64,000 bases of DNA from Salticus scenicus. Lineage: Eukaryota; Arthropoda; Arachnida; Araneae; Salticidae. Location: positions 271,899,282-271,963,281 of the forward strand of contig OZ005654.1 of assembly GCA_963930645.1 (NCBI GenBank). Direction: 5' to 3'. Below the pieces are notes generated by a model that worked only from the letters and a program-made list of their open reading frames with translations, did not search any database and was not told the DNA's origin. Each line of letters begins with the position of its first letter. Position 1 is the first letter of the stretch. Shown one piece after another: positions 32,470-44,440 of the stretch. The position numbers and the translations under genes were made by a program.

Positions 32470-33445
32470 TCTGGTGTGAAACAACCACACGACTTCCATT
32501 ACCCACTATTACACGTATTATATGCAATTTTTGAAGATAATGTTAACAGAAGACATGGAATTGTCCTAATGAAATAGACACCTAAAAATTTTCCGGTAAG
32601 GGAAAGTTAATACACGTGTAAAAACATAAAACAGAGTTTGCACAGCGATTTTTTTTTTAAAGAAAGGGGAAGAAAATTGGCAGAGTTTATTTATTTGAAA
32701 CACCAAGTTTCGAGATGTAAAACTGATCTGTCTGATCAGGATGACTATTAATTTTCCTGTGATAACCAAGTAAAGCATGAGAAAGGATATCTAAAATGGG
32801 TTTATGTAACAATTTTCAAGAAAATCGTTAGAGCCGTATTTGAGATACCGATTTTTACCAAAGCTTGACAAAATTTATTGTTGGCCAGAAAACAACAATT
32901 ATATGTAAAAGGATATTTAAAAGAGGGTCAATAGGGCAAGTTTGAAAAAAAAAAAAAAAAAAACATACAGCCGTTTTGACTGGAAAGCATTTGCAGGACC
33001 TGAAATTTAGCTATTTGTACAGGGCGCCTATCAATTTTCCTGAACTAACCAACTAAATCCTTCGAAAGGATATATAATAGAGTGTTTATACAGCAATTTT
33101 AAAGAAAATCGTTAGAGCCGTTTTTGAGATATGGACTTATGGCCTCACTTCCGGTTTCAGATGTCCCACTTCTGCTTTTCCAATTTTCACCAAAATTTGA
33201 AAAGTTTATCTGTACACCAGAACAGTTTCAATTCTAAAGTTTCGTAGTTCTGTCTTTATTAGTTTCCGACATATAATAGCTAGAATATTTTCCACATACA
33301 TACATACACACAGAGACCAATTGCTAAAAACCACTTTTTGGAACTCAGGAGACCTTAAAACATGTAAATCAGGTGAAATCTCGATATCGAATTTTTGGAC
33401 CAAATACAATACTTCCATTACCTATGGTAGTCGGGTAATGGAAGT
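32470..33445 (+). mobile_element. Family A element, copy 2
   Basis: Starts TCTGGTGTGAAACAACCACA and ends with the ACTTCCATTACC/GGTAATGGAAGT hairpin around CTATGGTAGTCG. It has one internal unit where copy 1 has a duplicated one. Its relative at 33738 is in opposite orientation. Confidence 0.7.
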
Positions 33446-33737
33446 AAAAATAAATCAAATACAAGACTCTTATTAATGTGTCTTGAAACTTGCCAGTCTT
33501 GATCAACTTTACAAGTAGCAGCCACATATCAATTTCAAAATACCAAATTTGAATTTCCTGAAGTTATTTAAGTTATGTTGATACAGGGTTGTTCGGTTTT
33601 TTTTCCATAATCGAAAAAACCTGGTTAAAACCGTCCCAGATAAAATACCATTTCGTCCACTTTTATTCACTATTAATTATTTGCGAGTAGTAAATTAAAA
33701 GTTATCTTTATTCTTTCAATTAAAAAAAAAAAAAATT

Positions 33738-34465
33738 ACTTCCATTACCCTACTACAGTATGTAATGGAAGTATTTGTATTCGGTCTGAAAATTCGATAT
33801 CGAGATTTCACCTGATTTACACGTTTTAAGGTCCTCTGAGTCCAAAAAAGTGGTTTTTGGCAATTGGTCAGTGTGTGTGTGGGGGGGGGGGGAGGATCTT
33901 CTGGCTATTATGTATCGGAAACTAATAAAGATAGAACTACGAAACTTTAGAATTGAAACAAGTCTGGTGTACAAATGAATTTTCCATATTTTGGAGAAAA
34001 TTGAAAAACCGGAAGTGGGACATCAGAAACCGTAAGTGGGACCGTAAGTCCGTATCTCAAAAACGGCTCTAACGATTTTCTTCAAATTTGTTACATAAAC
34101 ACTCTATTAGATGTCCTTTCGAATGATATAGCTGGTTAGTTCAGAAAAATTGACAGGCGGTCTGTATAAATAGCTCAATTTCAGGTCTCGGAAGTGCGTT
34201 CCTTTAAAACCAGCTGTACGGATTTTTTTTCAAATTCGCCATATTAACTCACTTTTAAATATGCTTTTGTATGTAATTATTGTTTTCCTGTCAATGATTG
34301 AGTTTTGGTAAAATTTGGTATCTCAAAAACGGCTTTAACGATTTTCTTGAAAATTGTTATATAAATCCATTTCTTTCTTATGTATCACGTAATTATTAGA
34401 GGAAAATTAACTGCTTCCCTGTTTAGGTAGGTCAGAAGTTTAGGTAGATCTCGGAAATTGGTGTT
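33738..34465 (-). mobile_element. Family A element, copy 3, inverted
   Basis: Begins with the terminal hairpin ACTTCCATTACCCTACTACA and reads family A in reverse (CCTGATTTACACGTTTTAAG, CGTATCTCAAAAACGGCTC). It loses the far end before a (TA)n tract at 34487-34531. With copy 2 it makes an inverted pair separated by about 290 bp. Confidence 0.7.
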
Positions 34466-34480
34466 TCAAAAAATAACTCT

Positions 34481-34531
<51 letters not shown>

Positions 34532-34535
<4 letters not shown>

Positions 34536-35490
34536 TTTCCTTATTTTTTACCTCGCTTTATGTACGCTTCGTTTTATATGTCTTTACATGTGTATAAAGT
34601 TTATCTTACCAGAAAAATGTTAGGCGCGCGAAATCTTTCAAAGTACTGATGCGGTTTCGTTGTTTAGAAATAATTTTATAAACATTCCAGGTCCCATTTC
34701 CTGCCGACTTCATATTCTTCTCCTTTGTATTCCAAAATTCATATTGTTACATTCTTCTCGGTCATAAAGTCAACTTGCTTATAATATTAAAAATATTTGT
34801 TTCTTGCAATCATTCATAGACTTATTAGCTCTTATAGTTTTTTACAGAGACATAAAGAAAAATTCTTTATCAATATGATCTATGAGCTCTAATTATTTGA
34901 AATGGAACAGCATTATATTAAACAACATTCTATTTGGCGATAAAACTCAAACAAGCTATCATAATTTACTTTTTTGTTTATTTGTCTTGCTTTAATTGAT
35001 TTGTAGAACCGTTAATTAGTTAGTGTTCGAAAGACGAATGAAGTCTTGTATCTATAACACAGATTTCTTGTATCTATAACACACATCCCTTTATTTTAAA
35101 TTAGATAAACATATCTAATAAGATGCGGAAAAACTCTATTATTATTATTATTTATTTATTTATTTTTGTGTATGTGTGTATGTGTTATTACATAACTTTA
35201 AAATTAGTTTCATTATAAACTAGCAGGCTTTGCCCACTTCACTGGGCACTATAGTTAAATAAGTTGTCAAAATCCCATATCATTGTTAATAACCTACGTT
35301 AAAATTTCCGATGTGTTCGGTAGAGGTTTTCCCGCTTGCAACGTGAGAAGTCCGGGTCCACACTGCCTTCGGCATCGACTTACCCACTTCTTATCGCTTC
35401 CCCAGCGGGTAAGTTCGAAATTATGTGAAATCCCACCAAAGTAAATAATGCGTACACTTGATCCACATCCATACATCAAAATTCGCCAAT
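34532..35490. other. Mixed AT-rich region with one 174-bp satellite unit
   Basis: At about 34825-34910 a lone diverged unit of the 174-bp satellite is visible (TTTTTTACAGAGACATAAAG, TTCTTTATCAATATGATC). A CpG-containing patch lies at 35300-35410. No gene recognised. Confidence 0.5.
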
Positions 35491-35499
35491 CTAAGATAA

Positions 35500-37150
35500 T
35501 TTAAAGCAAATTCAAAAGGAAAAACAGGATTTTACACGTGTTTCTTGTCCCCCCCCCCCCGGGTGGTAGGGTAAAGGAGGAATTTTGTAAAATCCCGTTA
35601 CAATAAGTGTCGGATACATATAAAAAATTTACGCGCCAAATTTAGCGACCATTAATCCCGTGGATTTCCCAAGACAAATTTAGCGCTAAAAGGGAGGGTC
35701 TCGAATAAGCTCCGTCGTAAAGCCCCCCCCCCCCCCCCCCAAAAAAAAAAAAAAAAAAAAAATCGAAAATTTTACACACTCACACACACACAAAGAAAGA
35801 AAATGTGTTTTTGGAAATATCCTAAATAAGACACATAGCTTTTTTCAATACATTTGTACCATTTCAGTAGAGCTCTACTAAAAAATCCGGAATTTCTGAA
35901 ATTTAAATTTTCCCCCAAAAAACGATTTCTTTCCTCCCTCCTGTCAAGAATTACAAAATCGTACATAATGTTTTATTTATACTCAAATCTTGTTTCCTCA
36001 TGTGCAATTTCTTCAGCGTGAAGTAATTTGGGGCCGAGTTATGCTTACAAACTTTTTTTTTTGCTTCCTACCCCCCAGGGTGAAAGGGGGGAGATTTCGA
36101 TAAATTCCGTTACTTTAGGGGTCGGATACATATATAAGCAATCCAAGCATCAAACTTTCTGACCCTGACCACAGCTCTCATAAATTTCGCAGGACAAATT
36201 TAGCGCTAAAAGTGGTGACTCGAATTTGCCCTTTGTAACACATATCCCCCCCCCCCCCTTAAAAAAAAAAAAAAAATGTGTTTTGAAAATGTCTTAAAGA
36301 AGACCCATGGCTGTTTTCAACATCTTTTTTCCATTTTTGTTAAAATTTTACTAAAAATCTGGAATTTGAACAATTTTCCGCCAAAAGTTGATTTCCCTCT
36401 TCCTTTCCCTTAAAAATCGAAATTTCCTAAATCGCAATGTTTTTTTTATTCCAATAAATCCCATTACTTTAGGTGTCGGATAGATACATATAATCCGAGC
36501 ACCGAAATTCGTGACCGCAGCTTCCATAGATTTCTCAAGAAAAATTTAGCGCTAAAAGGGTTGTCTCGATTTTGACCCTTCGTAACCCCCTCCTCACAAA
36601 AACATCGGAAATTAGGAAAAAAGAAATGTGTTTTTGGAAATTTTCTAAGGAAGTCTCGTAGCTTTTTTTAACATCTTTGTTCCATTTTTTTTTGTAGAGT
36701 TCTTTAAAAAATTCGGAAATTGCGAAATTTCTCGCCACCGGAATTTACGAACAAAATTTAAATAAAAGAAATTTTTAATTTTCAGGTTAAAAAAAGGGCC
36801 TTTTCTAAAATGTTATAAACGTAAATTTTTGCTAAAAAATTTACGGGATGAGTTTTTGCACTTGAGAATTAAAATTAGGTGTTCCATCAGCGGGAACACT
36901 GCGGCTGAAAGGGTTAATAATCGAAAATTTCTAAATTGCAGATAACGTTTTATTTATACTCATGTCTATTCTTTATATGTTCAATTTCTTTACAGTGAAG
37001 TAATTTGGAGCGGTGTTATGCTTACAAACATGTTTTTAACTTTTGTTCTCCCCATCCCGGCGATAACTGGGGAGGGAATTTCGAAAAAGTTGGCAGATTT
37101 TAGTTGCGTAAAGACCTAAATTTCTGCCAAGCGCCGTTGAATTCCATCCA
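35500..37150. repeat. Degenerate tandem repeat with C-run boundaries
   Basis: Phrases recur three to four times: GTGTCGGATACATATA (about 35607, 36118, 36475), AAATTTAGCGCTAAAAG (35664, 36198, 36543), TGTGTTTTTGGAAAT (35802, 36627; variant at 36278) and GTGAAGTAATTTGG (36018, 36995). Poly-C runs followed by poly-A runs occur at 35727-35762 and 36246-36276. Spacing is irregular, about 350-510 bp. A single relative is at 1150-1440. Confidence 0.7.
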
Positions 37151-37718
37151 GCCATTCTCACGTGATACCCGGACAATAATAGCGTTACAGACACAATGAC
37201 ACACACACAGACAAAATTTTCTGAAGTAATTTTCGAATTTTATGGTGTGTGGAAAGTGAAGATATCGCTTTTTTTTTTTTTTTTTTTTCCTGATAAATTT
37301 ACAGAGAAAAGTCTGATTTTATTAATATCGATACACAGCTTGATATCCAGTTACTGTAATTCTAAAAGAACGCATAGAAACAGCGTTCATGTTCAGGTAC
37401 CATACTTAAAATTTCAGCTGAGCTTTTATGTTAGGCGTGAAAATAAGAGCGCAAAATCTTTGAAAATAATAGTGTGATTTCGTCGTTTATAAATAATTTC
37501 ACAAACACTTGACTCCCATTTCTTGCAAACTTTAATTAGTTTTAGTTTCTTCAGTTATAAAATCAACTTGCTTATGTCCTTAAAAATATTTGTTTCACTC
37601 AATTCCTAGACTTCAATATTAATACAACTTATTTTGCTCAGGAATGTAAATTAATTCTTCATACCTAAGAGTAAATAAAATATTTAGTTTAATTTGAAGT
37701 CTTGTTTTTTTTTTTTTT

Positions 37719-38682
37719 TACTTTCTCTTACCCATAAGGTAGAGAAAGTATTGTTTTTGGGTAAAATTTTCGAACGCGAGATTTTGTTATATTTACACGT
37801 TTTGAGGTCCCCTGAATACGAAAATCATGTTTTTAGCAAATGGTCTGTGTGTCTGTCTGTCATCAGCATATCTCAAAAACAAATTATGGCACAAAGTTCA
37901 AGCTTAGTATTCTAAATGTGTATCATATAGGGATGCTACACTAAGCTTTTCGTTAATATCAAGCAAATGGTTCGTGTACAGGTACAATCAAGATAATTCT
38001 AATACATTACGTCTATGGGGGAAATTGCAGGAAAATAGAGTTTAACGTCTATAGACTGCACTAAACCAAATGAAACAAATATATGTATTTTGTAATAGAG
38101 ACAGTTAACTGGGGAAAAAAATTGTGTATGTAGGAGCCTCGCCTCCCCCCTGGGGGGGAAGTCCCCCCTCGAGGGGAGTAAATTTTCATGATGGGTATCT
38201 TTCAAAAGAGCTCGCCAATACCTTTAAAACGAATGGTTGAACCATCGATCTGCGATAATTTAAAACAAAGTTATCGATTTTTTTTACTTTTAACGAAAAA
38301 TAGCTTTTTTTTTTTTTTTTTTTAATTGAGAATAAAATGGACTTTTTTGGATATTTGGTGTTATACTACTTCTCTAATATGGAAATCGTCTGCCTTATCA
38401 TAAAAGACAATTTTTTTAAATAATAATTTTAATAAATTATTTTTTAATAACCAAATAAAATTCTATATAAATGTAGGTGCATTAATGAAACGGGGGGTTG
38501 AGGGGGGCTACCGTCCCTCTCACACAGAACTAATTATCATATAAAACTCTTCAGAAGCTTAATATGAATTGTTTAACATAGGTTTACATAACAGTACTCA
38601 TTATCTTACCTATTAATCTGCAACCTGTATTTATAGTATTAAATTTCAGGGTAAGAGAAAGTCGTGTGAGTGACACACCAGA
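37719..38682 (-). mobile_element. Family B element, copy 4, end to end
   Basis: Starts with the hairpin ACTTTCTCTTACCCATAAGG then TAGAGAAAGT and ends GGTAAGAGAAAGTCGTGTGA then GTGACACACCAGA. Both ends are present, so this copy defines the family: read on the minus strand it begins TCTGGTGTG and finishes in the hairpin. It contains a GC-rich palindrome at about 38140-38185 and the blocks shared with copies 1 to 3. Confidence 0.7.
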
Positions 38683-38689
38683 TTATTTT

Positions 38690-39187
38690 AAATAACTACG
38701 TATTTTGAGATTCCGTGAATAATTAAACAAAGTTTTTAACAGTTGTTCTTTGTGAGTCTGTTATCAGTGTAACTTTAAAAACTAAATACCGGCAGGGAAC
38801 TCAAGCGTTATATTTTAAAGTTCATATGAAATTCATACTTGAACAGTTTGATCAATATTGATAAGTTTCAACGAGTGATACGGATTAAAGTTGTCAATAA
38901 ATGTGATTGAAAGTTATTGTTGAACATAATTTTAAATTTAATATTAGTCGTGAATTCTATAGAAATGTAGATATTAGTTTCAAATGTGGGTTGAGAAGGG
39001 TGGTACTCCCCTCCGCCCTTCCCACAGAAAATTATTTGTCAAATTAAATTATTCGTAAAGCTAGCTTAAATTCTTTTTACTATAGAATTTTATACAGTAT
39101 TGATATTTTATTCCTCAATCTGAATTTCTCTTTATAAAATTTAAATGTAGGGTAATAAAACGTCGTGTGGGTGCCACACCAGATTAT
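38690..39187 (-). mobile_element. Family B element, hairpin end missing
   Basis: Ends AATAAAACGTCGTGTGGGTG then CCACACCAGATTA, with tail text parallel to copy 4 (AAATGTAG, CCCTCCGCCCTTCCCACAGA against GGCTACCGTCCCTCTCACAC). It abuts copy 4 in tandem. Confidence 0.6.
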
Positions 39188-40032
39188 ATACTTTAAAATA
39201 AAATTTATTATTGAAAATCTGCTTAATTTAGTAAAAAGTTTTATATAACTTGTTAAAAAAAAATTTTGTATATTGTCAATCGTGGCATTATCAGTAAAAT
39301 ATCAGATTTACGTACAAAGTATTCATAATATAATATTAGTATTACGCGCAATGAAAAACTATTTAAAATAAAATGTGATCATATATGTCCTATAAATAAG
39401 TCTCTGAACGATTGTCTTCTAAATTGTTATGTTACTCACATCCGTAATACAGGTGAAATCTATAATAATAATAATAATATTAAAAAAAAAAAAATAATAA
39501 CTGAATAAAAAACCACAACGCCTAGACGTATCTTCACCACAGAAATGTAAACATCTTTTCTTCGAAACCACGAACGAGAGGCGTAGCCAGATAAAGGGTG
39601 TGTCAAAGAGGAAAATCGGCACAAATTTGTAAAATTTTTGGACTTTCTTTGCGAATTTAATTGATTTAAAATTTTATTAAAATACAGGATTTTTTTCCGC
39701 ATTGAATTAAATTCTTTGAGATTGACGCAGCTTTTTAAATTCTGTTTTAAAAAATTGAAAGAGTTTTTTATAAGCCATTTAATGCATCAACCCAAATATT
39801 GCAATAAAACAGCTTTCTTAAAAAACAACTGTTATTTTTTCATAAAATCTACAAAAGCTGCGTCAGTTTACGAAATGAGAGTAATCCAATAAAAAAAACC
39901 GCATCTCAATCAATTAATTTGTCACTGTTTTAAGTGCAAAGAAAGTTTTACATAGGATAACATTGGATTTTAGAAAAGGAAATGCTGAGTGAAGAGGGCC
40001 CTTAAGCATCTTTACAATGTATGTTAATTCTA

Positions 40033-40200
40033 CTTTTACTTTCTGAACGTATGTAAGGAAAATATTGTAATCATGTCAAAAATCCGAATTCGAAATTTTG
40101 GTGTTTCTATACGTTTTGAGGTCCCCTGAGTCCGTATTCACTATTTTTACGATGATATATGTATGTATTTGTGTGTGTAAACACGCTAGCGTCTAATCAC
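40033..40200 (-). mobile_element. Family B terminal fragment beside satellite
   Basis: ACTTTCTGAACGTATGTAAG, TTCGAAATTTTGGTG and TACGTTTTGAGGTCCCCTGA match the hairpin end of family B. The 174-bp satellite follows directly, so satellite units may be internal parts of such an element. Confidence 0.6.
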
Positions 40201-40204
40201 TTTG

Positions 40205-41395
40205 TTTGAATGAGCTGTTAGTTGGTACGCATGTTGCAAGTCACCATAGCACAAACCCTATTGATTTTGGTGAATCTGGCACTTATAGTTTTTTTACAGG
40301 GACACAAAGAAAAATTCTTTATCATTATGGTCTATGGAACCAAAATCTTAAAAGTGTGATAGCATCTAAATGCCTTATTCAATTGAGCAAAAAATTTATA
40401 CACATATTATAGGTCACAGTTACTCAATCTGTATAGATTTTGGAGAATCTGGCACTTATAGTTTTTTTACAGGGATACAAAGAAAAATTCTTTATCATTA
40501 TGGCATATGGGACTAAATTTTAAAAAGTGTGATAGTGTCAAAATGCTTTATTAAACTGAGAAAATAATTTATACACATATTATAGGTAATAGTTGCATGA
40601 ACTGCATCGAGTTTGGTGAATCTAGCACTATAGTTTCTTTACAGGGGCACAAAGAAAAATTCTTTATCATTACGGCCTATGGGACCAAATTTTAAAAAGT
40701 GCGATAGCATCTAAACGCCTTAATCAATTGAACAAAAAAAAATTATACACATCTTACAGGTCACTGTTTCATGATTTATATAAGTTTTGGTGAATCTAGC
40801 ACTTCTAGTTTTTTTTACAGGGACGCAACAAATAATTCTGTATCACTATGGCCTATGGGGTGAAATTATTTAAAGTGCGATAGCATCTAAATGCCTTATC
40901 CGTTTGAGTGGAAAATTTATATATGAGTTATAGGTCACCATCGCACAAACTGTGTGAATTTGTGTAACTCAAGCACGTAATCATGAGTTTTACGGGGACA
41001 CAATTAAAAATTGTTCATTATTAAGACCTATAGGCTTAAATTATTTAAAGTGCGACAGCAACTAAACTCCTTATTCAAATTAACTGAAGATTTATAGACA
41101 TGTTATATGTCACTGTCACGTGAAGTTTATGAACTTTAGAGAATCTAGCACTTATGGTTCTTTTTACAGGGGCAAAATGCAAATTTCTTTATAATTGTCT
41201 CATATGGGCTCAAACTTTAAAGTGTGATAGCATCTAAATGCCTTATCTGATGGAGCTGAAAATTTATATAAATATTATAAGTAACTGTTGCACTAACTAT
41301 AAGCATTTTGGTGAATCTAGCATTTGTAGGTTAGGGACACAATGAATTATTCTTTATAATTATGACCTACGTGTTTGGTAAAATAGCGTTAATTT
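40205..41395 (+). repeat. 174-bp satellite, seven plus-oriented units
   Basis: The landmark AGCACTTATAG (variants) sits at about 40278, 40451, 40624, 40798, 40972, 41147 and 41319, i.e. steps of 172-175 bp. Each unit also has TACAGGGACACAAAG, TTCTTTATCATTATGG, GTGTGATAGCATCTAAATGC and TTATAGGTCAC. Divergence between units is moderate. Confidence 0.9.
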
Positions 41396-41559
41396 AAACA
41401 TTGTGTACTATATAAAGAAAAATACCCAAACACCCTATTATAATTTTCTCTTTTGTTTATTTAACAACTCCTCTTACTTTACTTTATCTACAAAACCATT
41501 AATTACTCAATGTTTGGAAATTCGAGTGGAGTCACTCCAGATTTTTTTCAATGGAGCAT

Positions 41560-42420
41560 AAACACATTAACATCCACTTAAATAGAAAATTGTCCATAGG
41601 CTCTAATGTCACGAAATTCTTTTCTGTGTCCCTGTAAGTGAACCAAAACCATTGTATACACCAGTAAAAACTATTCAGCTTAATCTGTTTTTTTTTCATT
41701 AATAACTGTTACAAATTTAACATAGTTTGGATGATTACGTGACATTGTCAGAACACTTTTGTAAGGTCCTGTACATTAATTAGAAAACCTAAGAGCACAT
41801 ATTTTCTTCAAACAGCATAAATTTAAGTGTCTTACTCAAGTACGCTAATTTCATTTTGTTAATTGCAAAGTAATGATGTTAAAATGCGTTTAAACGAAAT
41901 TCACCCTACACACCGTAATGTTAAGAATTTTGGCATGTCCCTGTACACAGTTTATAAACAATATAGCCATAAAAAATTATACAGCTTTTTCTATGCAAAT
42001 CTTGAACGTGTGTGCCAAATTGCAAATCAATCGAAGGATTTTTGCGACAGCTATTGCGGTACATACAAATCCTTCCCATAGGCCGTAATGATAAGAGACA
42101 CTTTGGTGTGTCCCTGTACACAAACAACAAATGAAATACACACCTAGCACAGCTATTTCTGTTGAGCTCATGAATATGTGTACCAAATTGCCAGTAAATA
42201 GCGTGATTTTTGCGGTTGCTGTCGCAGTACATACAAATTCTTCCTATAGGCCGTAATGATAAGAAAAACTTTGGCATGTCCCTGTACACAAAATACAAAT
42301 GGAATGCACACCCAAAACTATACAGTTGATTTTGTGGGGATAATGAACATGTGTACCAAATTTCAAGTCAATAGTGGGGTTTTTGAGGCTGCTTTCGTGC
42401 GACAGACACACAGACAGAAC
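41560..42420 (-). repeat. 174-bp satellite, inverted block
   Basis: TGTCCCTGTACAC lies at about 41936, 42109 and 42277 with CATAGGCCGTAATGATAAG before it. This is the reverse complement of the plus block's ACAGGGACAC and TTATCATTATGGTCTATGG. An outlying unit is near 41600. The orientation of the satellite therefore switches between about 41395 and 41560. Confidence 0.85.
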
Positions 42421-42779
42421 GCAAAATCTTCTTGATTCTCAACAGAGGGCCTCCACTGACGTTTCGGCAATTAAGCAAAAATTTAATAAATAAGATTTGA
42501 AGAATGATTTAAATAAATTAAAAGAGGATCGCGAATTGTTTTATGTTTTTGTTTACCTTTAAATAGGCAATTTTAGTGAATATTTAGAATATTTGAAAAG
42601 TTGTCATAGGCGGATTCTGCTCAGTTCCCCATCATATATTTATGCAGAAATTTGTTTGGTATAATTAATTATAAATATACTACATACTTCCATGATTAAA
42701 TATATGTGTACACAAATTAGTATATACACATTGCAGAAAGGAAATAAACAAAGAAAAATTATACACACATATATATATA

Positions 42780-44074
42780 CACCGTGACCAATAAGTTCTC
42801 ATACAACATTTGAAGCACGTTAAAAAGTTGTACATATGTGTTACTGTAGTCCCAATTATTTTGCAGGCAATTTAGTGCTAGGTATAAAGCTATTACAAGT
42901 GTAAATGTTGTACTAATTACAATTTTCCTTTACCTAGGTAGAATGAAGAAATTATGATAAATAAATTCCTCAAAGGAGCGTAGCCGTTTGAAATTTTCAG
43001 AGATTTGAAAGCCCTGGGGGTGAAGAGAGATTTCATTTGCAGAGCTATCAGAAGGTGTAATGAGACGTCATCTATCGATGACAAAAAAAGATCTGGCAGA
43101 CCGAGGTCCGTTAGGACAAAAAAGGCTGTGAAAAGGGTCAGGGAAAAGATACGATGAAACGGACAAAAATCTGCTAGAAAACTAGCACAAGAGCTCAAAA
43201 TATCGAGGGAATCAATGTTAAACATTCTGAAAATGGACCTTGGGTGCAAGGTTTATAGAAAACGTAAAATTCACGGAGTTTCGTATTCTGTTAAGGTGAA
43301 AAGAAAGCGAAGGGTGGAAGAAGTTCTTGGTTGGCACGCTGGGGATGAATTTGTCTTTTCAGACTAGAAACTATTCCTTCTACATGAAAGTCTGAAACCC
43401 CAAAATGACAGAGTATGGTCAATTTCTATTGATAACATCCCTGAGGGACAGCATTACGTTCCGCGTTTTCAAAATGCTTCGTCTCTGATGATTTAGGCCG
43501 CTATTTCCAAAAGCGAAAAACTCCAGTTAGTCTACATTGATAAAGGGATAAAAATCAATGTCCAATATTATAAAACTGAGGTTTTGGAAAAAGTTTTACT
43601 ACAAAATGTCCAGAGCATGTATGGGGTGGGATATTTCTGGTTCCAAGAAGATGATGTACCTTCTCATACCGCACGTTTGATTCAGGAGTGGTGCTTCAAA
43701 ATTTAGCTGATTTTTTTGCCAAAGAACGAATGGCCTCCCAACTCCCGCGATCTGAACCCTCTTGATTATTTTGTGTGGTCATATATTCTGTCCCAACTGA
43801 ATAACTATAAAATTACCGATTTGAGCAAATTCAAAAATGTAATTCAAACGATATGACAGGAAATGTCAATGGAATCCGTGCGTGCCGCATGTGATGGATT
43901 TGAAAAGAGACTTAAGCTCGTTAAGAAACTAAAAGACGGAATTATTCCAAAACATTTATTGTAAAGATACTCAATGATGACTACTTTAATTTTATGCAAA
44001 AAGTTTTTGTATGATTTATTTTGTGTTACTGTAATAAAAATTTTAAAGTGTATGAGAACTTATTGGTCACGGTG
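42780..44074 (+). mobile_element. mariner-type transposon, complete but dead
   Basis: A 1295-bp element with inverted ends CACCGTGACCAATAAGTTCT and AGAACTTATTGGTCACGGTG between TA dinucleotides (42778-42779, 44075-44076). Its single transposase frame is described separately. It lies beside, and probably inside, a copy of the hAT-like family also seen at 23434 (right part at 44078). Confidence 0.95.
42954..43964 (+). pseudogene. mariner transposase, DD37D type, six stop codons
   Basis: One continuous frame of 337 codons (from the ATG at 42954 to the TAA at 43962-43964) with six in-frame stops and no frameshift. The N-terminal half has a helix-turn-helix style region and SGRPRSVRT, the usual GRPR linker. 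Catalytic landmarks are FVFSD followed by a stop then KLF (first D), FQEDDVPSHTARL (second D) and WPPNSRDLNPLDYFVW (third D). Second and third aspartates are separated by 37 residues, so the motif is DD37D. All three aspartates survive. Stops replace one residue each within or near conserved blocks. Confidence 0.93.
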
Positions 44075-44077
44075 TAT

Positions 44078-44440
44078 ATATATATATACTAAACTTAAAG
44101 CATATTTTTGCACTCTTGAAGTACACAACACACATAAATGGTTAAACAGTATTAATCCATTTTTCAGATTTTTAAATTTTTAACTTAGTGTATCAGTAAC
44201 TCTATTTATTTATTTATTTATTTATTTTTTTAATGAATTACTAACTCTGTGACAATGAAAATTTATTTTATTTTATAACTTTAAAAAGTTTTGCATGATT
44301 TTCAGATGAATCAATGAATTTTATTTAGTTTTTGGGTTTCAGATATAAAGAAATCAGGTTCGGATCGATGAATTTTTTTTTTTTTTTTTTTTTGTCGGTT
44401 TGATTCTGATACTAAATTTATTGTATCAATGCTGCTGGGA
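44078..44440. mobile_element. Partial copy of the 23434 hAT-like family
   Basis: Matches the right half of 23434-24489: ACACAACACACATAAA, ATTAATCCATTTTTCAGATT, AACTTAGTGTA, TTTATTTTATAAC and CAGATATAAAGAAATCAGG. A poly-T run replaces the region near the right terminus. The mariner lies directly left. Confidence 0.7.

Noticed and set aside
41921..42298. 125-residue minus-strand frame with repeated MYFVYRDMP-like text
   Set aside because: It is the inverted 174-bp satellite read through two to three units.
40205..42420. CRISPR-like array (regular repeats with spacers)
   Set aside because: Units are contiguous 174-bp repeats without unique spacers, in an intron-containing animal genome; it is a satellite.
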